Positions 58,758 to 64,000 of a DNA stretch of 64,000 bases are shown in pieces. The notes below the pieces were generated by a model. The model was not told the DNA's origin and searched no databases. It worked only from the letters and a program-made list of their open reading frames with translations. Both the position numbers and the translations under genes were made by a program. The stretch covers positions 62,001 to 126,000 of the forward strand of contig NZ_JAUEQY010000010.1 in NCBI RefSeq assembly GCF_030406325.1. Direction: 5' to 3'. The first letter of the stretch is position 1, and each line of letters starts with the position of its first letter. Source of the DNA: Actinomadura sp. DC4. GTDB taxonomy: Bacteria > Actinomycetota > Actinomycetes > Streptosporangiales > Streptosporangiaceae.

Positions 58758-59525
58758 TCACACCGAGAGCGTCCGGGCGAGCAGTCCCGCCGTACGCCGC
58801 ATGATCGGCACGACGTCGTCGACCACGTTGAGCGGCAGCCGCCCCTGCGGGCCGGAGATCGAGATCGCGGCCAGCGTCGGGGTGCCGGGAAGGGGTACCG
58901 CGACGCAGCGCACCCCGATCTCCTGCTCCTCGTCGTCCAGCGCGTAGCCGCGCCGCCGGATCCGGCCCAGCTCCTCCAGGAGCGCCGGCAGGTCCGTGAT
59001 CGTGTGCGGGGTGCGCGCGGGCAGGCCCGTACGCCCGATGATCTCGCTGGCCACGGGGTCGGAGAGCTGGGCGAGCAGGGCCTTGCCGACACCGGTGCAG
59101 TGGGGGTTCACCCGGCGTCCGACCTCGGTGAACATGCGCATCGAGTGCCGTGAGGGCACCTGGGCGACGTAGACCACCTCATCGCCCTCCAGGACGGCCA
59201 TGTTGGCGGTCTCGCCGACCTCGTCCACGAGCTGGGCGAGGGAGGGCTGCGCCCACGAGCCCAGCAGGCGCCCGGCCGTCTCGCCGAGATGGATCAGCCG
59301 GGGCCCGAGCGCGTAACGCTTGGAGGGCTCCTGGCGGACGTAACCGCGGTTGACGAGGGTCCGCATCAGCCGGTAGATCGTCGGCATCGGCAGCCCGGAG
59401 ATCTCGGCCAGCTCGGTGAGGGCGAGTCGCCCGCCCGCGCCGGCCAGGTGCTCCAGCAGCTCGAAAGCCCGCTCGATCGAGCGTACGCCGGACGCGGCCC
59501 GCGTCCCCGTGTCATCGGCCGTCAC
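58758..59525 (-). CDS. IclR-family regulator
   Basis: A 255-residue regulator: N-terminal winged helix (about 12-75; SIERAFELLEHLAGAGG, LPMPTIYRLMRTLVNRGYV) and C-terminal ligand domain with HCTGVGKALLA and RGYALDDEEQEIGVRCVAVPL. IclR proteins control catabolic genes for small acids; the dehydrogenase that follows is the likely target. A cluster of ACGAAA/TTTCGT arms lies just upstream. Confidence 0.9.
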   Translation of the reverse strand: MTADDTGTRAASGVRSIERAFELLEHLAGAGGRLALTELAEISGLPMPTIYRLMRTLVNRGYVRQEPSKRYALGPRLIHLGETAGRLLGSWAQPSLAQLVDEVGETANMAVLEGDEVVYVAQVPSRHSMRMFTEVGRRVNPHCTGVGKALLAQLSDPVASEIIGRTGLPARTPHTITDLPALLEELGRIRRRGYALDDEEQEIGVRCVAVPLPGTPTLAAISISGPQGRLPLNVVDDVVPIMRRTAGLLARTLSV

Positions 59526-59556
59526 CCCGCATCACCTCTCCCCTTTCCGGCATCTT

Positions 59557-59584
59557 ACGAAAGGATCGTTTCGTCAGGCGAAAC
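59557..59584 (-). promoter_or_regulatory. Candidate IclR operator with overlapping inverted repeats
   Basis: ACGAAA-(6)-TTTCGT (59557-59574) and GTTTCG-(5)-CGAAAC (59568-59584) share a central arm, 32 bases before the IclR start. Three alternating CGAAA half-sites suit cooperative dimers. Confidence 0.6.
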
Positions 59585-59714
59585 GGGCGTGGCGTCGTGA
59601 GGTTACAAAGCGCGTCGGCACGGTTATAACCCGTAACGACTCGCACACACGGGTGCTCCACGCGCCCGCCCCCCTCGAAGACCGTCCGGCTCACGTCTGG
59701 GGGACGTCGCGCCA

Positions 59715-60944
59715 ATGAATGTGATGACGAGGACGCTGCTGATCCTGGTGACGGGGGCCGCCGGCGTGCTGACCGTGCCGGCTTCCGGCCTCGCCGCGCC
59801 CGGGGTCCACCTGATGACCTCGATCAAGGCCCTGTCCCACGCGCCGGACGGAATCCGGTACGCCGTGACCGTACGCCCGGTCGGCGGCCCGGCACACGCG
59901 ACGACACTGGTGCTGAGCACCCGCCGTCCCGCGGTGTGGACGGCCGTGGAGCCGGACTGCCTGTCGAGCCAGGACCGCACCGCGCTGGCCTGCGACCTCG
60001 GCGAAGTACGCGAGTCGGCGCCGCGGACCCTGCACCTGACCGCCCGGCCGGGCGCCGGCGGCCCGGCCCGTGTCCCGGTGACCGCCCGGGCCGGGGCGGC
60101 CAACGCGCCGTCCGTCACGTCGTCGCTGGGAGTGGTCGGCACCGCGGCGATGCGCCTCGCCAAGGGGCCGGCCGACGAGCCGTCCGCGGCCTCGGCCGAC
60201 CCCACGGCCAAGCCATCGGCCTCCGCCAAGCCATCGGTCTCGGCCGACCCCACGGCCAAGCCATCGGCCTCCGCCAAGCCATCGGCCTCGGCCACACCGG
60301 AGGCGGCGACGCCGGTGGAGTCGATCTCGGCCGGACCGTCCGCGTCCGAGGCCGCCCAGTCGTCCCCGGCCGAGTCTCCGGAGGCCGTACGCCCGCCGGA
60401 GAAATCGTCCACGCCGCAGGTGCGCCCGCACGCCGCGCACCGGGCGCCCGCCCCGGCGCCGGCGCCGGGCGTCACCCACACGCCCGGCGTCACCCACACG
60501 CCCGGTGTCACCCCTACGCCCGGTGTCACGCAAACGCCCGGTGCCGCCCACGCGCCTGTCATCCCGCACCTGCCGGTGGCGCCGCTCGCACCCGGGGTCG
60601 CCATGCCACCGCCGAGCGCCCCGCTCGGCGGTCTCCCGGGCGGCCCGCCCATGCCGGTGGCCTCCCCGGCGCTGCCCCAGCTCGCGCCGCACGCGGCGCA
60701 GACGCCGCCCGGCTCGGGCGTCTCGGAGCTGAACACCCTGTCGACGGCGGGCGCCATGCAGGCGGGCCGTTCGTCCTGGGCGACCCTGATCGCGATCGCC
60801 GTCGTGGCCGAGGCGGGGCTGCTGTGGCTCATCGCGGGCCTCGGCGTGTGGCGGCGAAACCGGCTGGCGAAGGGCCGGCGAGTGTCACCGCAGGCCACGC
60901 GAGGGCCCGGATCGCGGCCGCTCCTGGCCCGGCCGCGATCCTGA
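59715..60944 (+). CDS. Exported Pro/Ser/Ala-rich surface protein with C-terminal membrane anchor
   Basis: A 409-residue protein: signal peptide (about 1-28, cleavage near GLAAPGV), a folded domain of about 110 residues with one Cys pair (PDCLSSQDRTALACDL), a long low-complexity region with two DPTAKPSASAKPS units and four GVTxTP units, then one membrane helix (LIAIAVVAEAGLLWLIAGLGVW) and a short basic tail. Topology matches cell-wall-spanning proteins without a sortase signal. No family recognised. The exported protein at 7012 has a similar design but no sequence likeness that I can see. Confidence 0.7.
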   Translation: MNVMTRTLLILVTGAAGVLTVPASGLAAPGVHLMTSIKALSHAPDGIRYAVTVRPVGGPAHATTLVLSTRRPAVWTAVEPDCLSSQDRTALACDLGEVRESAPRTLHLTARPGAGGPARVPVTARAGAANAPSVTSSLGVVGTAAMRLAKGPADEPSAASADPTAKPSASAKPSVSADPTAKPSASAKPSASATPEAATPVESISAGPSASEAAQSSPAESPEAVRPPEKSSTPQVRPHAAHRAPAPAPAPGVTHTPGVTHTPGVTPTPGVTQTPGAAHAPVIPHLPVAPLAPGVAMPPPSAPLGGLPGGPPMPVASPALPQLAPHAAQTPPGSGVSELNTLSTAGAMQAGRSSWATLIAIAVVAEAGLLWLIAGLGVWRRNRLAKGRRVSPQATRGPGSRPLLARPRS

Positions 60945-61019
60945 ACCCGAGATTCCCTGTCGGGCCGGTCGTCACTACTCTGGCTGGATCGCACGAAACG
61001 TACTCAGGGGAGCCGAACG

Positions 61020-61268
61020 ATGGCTGATACGGGGCTGAAGTGTCCGAAGTGCTCGGGTGACTGGGGCACGCACGACCGCAGCGGCGTCATCATCGACGAA
61101 TGCGAGGGATGCCAGGGGGTGTTCCTCGACCGGGGCGAGCTGGAGCGGTTGATCGACGCGGAGAGCGACTACCTCGCCAAGATCGACCCGCCCAGCGACG
61201 CGGACACGCTCTATCACGGGAGACACCGCAGGGGGATCATTCACCAGGTCTTCACGTCGGCCGAGTAG
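61020..61268 (+). CDS. Zinc-ribbon protein (TFIIB-type, small)
   Basis: An 82-residue protein: CPKCSGDWG and CEGCQGVFLDRGELERLI form a zf-TFIIB zinc ribbon (about 8-46), then an acidic helix and a His-rich segment (YHGRHRRG). The LD-x-GELE motif after the second Cys pair is typical of this small bacterial family, which lacks a defined role. ATG follows GGGGAG. Its 3' end overlaps cydC by 28 bases (convergent). Confidence 0.85.
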   Translation: MADTGLKCPKCSGDWGTHDRSGVIIDECEGCQGVFLDRGELERLIDAESDYLAKIDPPSDADTLYHGRHRRGIIHQVFTSAE

Positions 61269-62926
61269 CCGGAGCGGAGGCGTTCGGCCTCCCAGAGATC
61301 GCGGTAGGGCCCCGGCGTCCCGACGAGCTCGTCGTGCGGGCCGTGCTGGGCGACCCTGCCGCCTTCGAGGACCACGACCTCGTCCGCGGCGGCCAGGGGA
61401 GCGAGCCGGTGCGTGACGAGCACGACCGTATGCTCGCCGCCGAGCAGTGAGGCGACGAGCGTGTCGGCCGTGGCGAGATCGAGGCCCTCGGTCGGCTCGT
61501 CGAGCAGCAGCACGGGCGGATCGGCGAGCAGGGCACGGGCGAGCAGCAGGCGCTGCCGCTGGCCGCCGGACAGCCGGTCGCGGTCGGCCGGGGTGTCCCA
61601 GCCGGCCGGCAGCGCGGTGATCCACTCCAGCAGCCCGGCCCGGCGGGCGGCCTCGGCGACCTCGGCGTCGGACGCGTCCGGCCGGGCGAGCGCGATGTTC
61701 GCCCGGAGCGAGGTGGCGAAGACGTGCGCGTCCTGCGTCAGCCCGCGCACGGCCGCGCGTACGCCGGCCGGGTCGCAGGCGTCGAGGGACGCGTCGCCCA
61801 GCAGCACCGCGCCGTGCCGAGGCCTGACCTCTCCGGACAGGACGCCCAGAAGCGTGCTCTTCCCGGCCCCGCTGGCCCCGACGATCGCGACCTTGCGCCC
61901 GGCCGGGATCCGCAGGTCGACGTCTTCGAGCGCCACGGCCGATCCGTACGCGACGCCGACCCGCACCAGCTCGATCCCCGGACACGGCGGCACCGGCCGC
62001 GTGCCCCGGGACGGCGCCGGCGCGGCGGACAGCAGGTCGGCGACCCGGCGGGCGGCGGGCCGCACCTCGGCGAAGCGGCGCGCGGCGTCGGCGACCGGGA
62101 GTACCGCCTCGATCGCCACGAGCGCGGTCAGGGTCAGGACCGTGGCCGGCACGACGCCCGCGCCGTGCCGCTGCGCCGTCCACAGCACGGCCGCCGCGGT
62201 GAGTCCCTGGACGGCCGTGCCGAGCGCGTTCACCGCGGCCTCGACCGCGGCGGACCGGCGTTCGAGCCACTCCAGTCGCAGCGCGTCGGCCCGCGCCCGC
62301 GCGACGAACCGTCCCGTGGCCCCGAACGCCGCCAGGTCGGCCGCCCCTTCGGTCACGTCGAGCCCGTGCACCGCGAGGTCGGCCCGCGCGGACGCCGTCC
62401 GCCGGGCGCCCGCCCGCGACACGAGGCCGGCCAGGACGGGCAGCCCGAGGCCGGCGGCCAGCACGCCGCCCGCGAGCACGGCCCCGGCGGCCGGCAGCAG
62501 GGAGACGCCGAGCGCGACCGCGCCCGAGCCGACGATCCAGGCCACGGCCGCGGGCAGCAGGCAGCGCAGCAGCAGGTCCTGCACCGACTCGACGTCGGCG
62601 ACCATCCGGCGCACGACATCCGCGTCGCGCAGCCGCGCGTGACGAGAGAGGCGCAGGGCCTCGTACACGCGCACGCGGCGGTCGGCCAGGACGCGGAGGG
62701 CCGCGTCGTGGCCGGTCAGGCGCTCGGTGTAGCGCAAGGCACCGCGGAACAGGGCGAAGGCGCGTACGCCGACGATCGCCAGGGCCAGGGCGGACAGCGG
62801 CGGCTGCCCGGCCGCCCGCGCGATGAGCCAGGCCGCGCTCGCGGTGAGGGCGACCGCGCAGAGTTCGGCGCCCGTACCGGCCGCCACCGCCCCGGCCAGG
62901 CCGGGCAGCGCCTTGCGGCCGTTCAC
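61241..62926 (-). CDS. cydC: CydC, heterodimeric ABC exporter subunit for cytochrome bd assembly
   Basis: A 561-residue half transporter: six membrane helices (about 10-290) and an ATPase domain with Walker A VGASGAGKSTLLG (about 365-377), signature RLSGGQRQRLLLARAL and Walker B PVLLLDEPTEGLD. Together with CydD it exports glutathione/cysteine or moves heme-related compounds needed for cytochrome bd oxidase. GTG 62926 overlaps the CydD stop by four bases. The longer open frame upstream is only a shadow of cydD. Confidence 0.88.
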   Translation of the reverse strand: MNGRKALPGLAGAVAAGTGAELCAVALTASAAWLIARAAGQPPLSALALAIVGVRAFALFRGALRYTERLTGHDAALRVLADRRVRVYEALRLSRHARLRDADVVRRMVADVESVQDLLLRCLLPAAVAWIVGSGAVALGVSLLPAAGAVLAGGVLAAGLGLPVLAGLVSRAGARRTASARADLAVHGLDVTEGAADLAAFGATGRFVARARADALRLEWLERRSAAVEAAVNALGTAVQGLTAAAVLWTAQRHGAGVVPATVLTLTALVAIEAVLPVADAARRFAEVRPAARRVADLLSAAPAPSRGTRPVPPCPGIELVRVGVAYGSAVALEDVDLRIPAGRKVAIVGASGAGKSTLLGVLSGEVRPRHGAVLLGDASLDACDPAGVRAAVRGLTQDAHVFATSLRANIALARPDASDAEVAEAARRAGLLEWITALPAGWDTPADRDRLSGGQRQRLLLARALLADPPVLLLDEPTEGLDLATADTLVASLLGGEHTVVLVTHRLAPLAAADEVVVLEGGRVAQHGPHDELVGTPGPYRDLWEAERLRSGYSADVKTW

Positions 62927-64000
62927 GCGGGGACCTCTCCCGGCGCGAGGTGCACCACGCGGTCGGCCAGCGTCAGCAGCGCCGGGCGGTGGGCGACCAG
63001 GAGCGCCGTGCGTCCCTCCAGGAGCCGGGCGGCGGCCTCGGCCACGAGTGCCTCGCTGTGCAGGTCGAGGCGGGCGGTCGGCTCGTCGAGCACCACGAAT
63101 GGGGCGTCCATCAGGTACGCACGCGCGATCGCGACCCGCTGCCGCTGACCGGTCGACAGGCCCAGGCCGCGTTCGCCCAGCCCGGTGCGGTAGCCGAGCG
63201 GCAGGGCGGCGATGAAGTCGTGTGCGGCGGCGGCCTCCGCGGCGCGGCGCACCTCCTCCTCGGTCGCGTCCGGACGGCCCAGGCGGATGTTGTCCGCGAC
63301 CGTCCCGGCGAACAGGTGCGGGCGCTGTGGCACGTACGCGACCTGCCGCCGCCACGCGGCGAGGTCGAGTTCGGCCAGGTCGGTGCCGCCCACCGAGATC
63401 CGGCCGGCCTCGGTCCCGGTGAAGCCGAGGACCGCCCGCAGCAGCGTGCTCTTGCCCGCGCCGCTCGGCCCGGTGATCGCGACCCGCTCGCCGGGCTCCA
63501 CCGTCAGGGAGAAGCGGTCGAGGACCGCCTCGCGCTCGTACCGCACGACGATCTCCGCGACCTCGATGCGGCCCGCAGGCGGCGTGCGCGCCCCCGACGG
63601 CGCGGGTTCCGGAACGGCCTCGGCCTGGTCGAGCACCGCGCGGCCTTCGGCGGCGGCGTGGAAGCGCGTGCCGAGCAGCCGCAGCGGAAGGTACGCCTCG
63701 GGAGCCAGCAGCAGCACGAGCAGCGCCACCCGCAGGTCGAGCGAGCCGGACAGCAGCCGCAGCCCGGCGGGCACCGCGACCAGCGCGACGGACAGCGTGG
63801 CCACGATCTCCAGCACGAACGAGGACAGGAACGCGATCCGCAGCGCCCGTACGGTCGCGCGCCGGTGCCCGTCGGCCATCGCGCGGACGACCGTCGCCTG
63901 CGCGGCGTCCCGGCCGTACGCGCGCAGCGTCGGCAGGCCGGCCACGACGTCGAGGAAGTGGCCGCCCAGCCGGTGCAACTGCCCCCACTGGCGCTCGGTG
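62923..64000 (-). CDS. cydD: CydD, heterodimeric ABC exporter subunit (5' end beyond window)
   Basis: The visible 358 residues start in the membrane domain (TERQWGQL then RLGGHFLDVVAGLPTLRAYG, the CydD signature) and run through an ATPase domain with GPSGAGKSTLLR, LSTGQRQRVAIARAY and FVVLDEPTARLD. Frame is open to the window edge, so the gene is truncated by the window only. In some actinomycetes cydC and cydD are fused; here they are separate with a GTGA overlap. Cytochrome bd genes cydAB would be expected just outside. Confidence 0.9.
   Translation of the reverse strand, partial: TERQWGQLHRLGGHFLDVVAGLPTLRAYGRDAAQATVVRAMADGHRRATVRALRIAFLSSFVLEIVATLSVALVAVPAGLRLLSGSLDLRVALLVLLLAPEAYLPLRLLGTRFHAAAEGRAVLDQAEAVPEPAPSGARTPPAGRIEVAEIVVRYEREAVLDRFSLTVEPGERVAITGPSGAGKSTLLRAVLGFTGTEAGRISVGGTDLAELDLAAWRRQVAYVPQRPHLFAGTVADNIRLGRPDATEEEVRRAAEAAAAHDFIAALPLGYRTGLGERGLGLSTGQRQRVAIARAYLMDAPFVVLDEPTARLDLHSEALVAEAAARLLEGRTALLVAHRPALLTLADRVVHLAPGEVPA

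Noticed and set aside
62927-63988. Single long fused frame upstream of cydC
   Set aside because: The cydD ATPase and membrane motifs are in another frame over the same bases, ending in a GTGA overlap with cydC.
1-64000. tRNA, rRNA, insertion sequences or prophage
   Set aside because: No tRNA-like cloverleaf, rRNA segment, transposase, integrase or terminal repeats were recognised on reading both strands; a dedicated tRNA scan would be the decisive check.

Overview
This window comes from the chromosome of a very GC-rich actinomycete. The third-position G/C bias, GTG starts, four-base ATGA/GTGA gene overlaps and gene families all fit Streptomyces or the Streptosporangiales; I favour the latter but cannot settle it from sequence alone. 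There is no transposase, integrase, phage gene, rRNA, tRNA or CRISPR array that I can see. Family assignments are made from recognised motifs and gene order, not from database searches.

Layout. 0-4.2 kb: distal part of a Tad/Flp pilus locus (TadA end, TadB, TadC, Flp-type pilin, TadE, a second TadE-like protein). 4.1-5.8 kb: nsrR-hmp nitric-oxide detoxification operon with a palindromic operator. 5.9-7.0 kb: non-coding simple-repeat tract with 21 copies of an octamer. 7.0-8.9 kb: an exported membrane-anchored protein and a small coiled-coil membrane protein. 9-15.1 kb: DEAH helicase of the 'helicase/secretion neighbourhood' (MrfA-like), BldG-type anti-anti-sigma factor, its anti-sigma-like ATPase, and a K+-independent proton-pumping pyrophosphatase behind a long structured leader. 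The order tad - helicase - bldG - hppA matches Streptomyces, with nsrR-hmp and the repeat tract lying inside it.

15-26 kb: SixA phosphatase, subtilisin, a tandem pair of FUSC transporters with duplicated promoters, SerB, a VapBC-type toxin-antitoxin pair with a clear operator, a QueA-like protein, an MFS transporter and an SDR. 26-33 kb: GAF-kinase/regulator pair, PP2C phosphatase, DUF2752 protein, RDD protein with a long PGYGQ-repeat tail, ABC ATPase and TauE/SafE permease. 33-46 kb: XRE regulator, cupin, a decayed isochorismatase remnant, Rieske/DUF2231 protein, NfeD-SPFH pair, catalase with a Fur-type repressor, class V aminotransferase, CapA-like lipoprotein, GH1 glycosidase with TetR regulator, ECF sigma factor with membrane propeller partner.

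46-64 kb: ABC-2 exporter plus kinase and regulator behind a 20-bp perfect palindrome; an A-B-A' locus of two paralogous zinc-ribbon membrane proteins around an RsbW-like ATPase; BioY; another two-component system; an intergenic array of nested hairpins; an RlpA-like protein; a diiron ferritin-like protein with an ArsR-type regulator; an IclR/dehydrogenase pair; a repeat-rich surface protein; a zinc-ribbon protein; and CydC with CydD running off the window.

Most genes are ordinary core or regulatory genes. The least explained elements are the A-B-A' locus (49.7-51.8 kb), the hairpin array with identical apical loops (54.5-54.75 kb), the structured hppA leader, and the 5.9-6.4 kb minisatellite.
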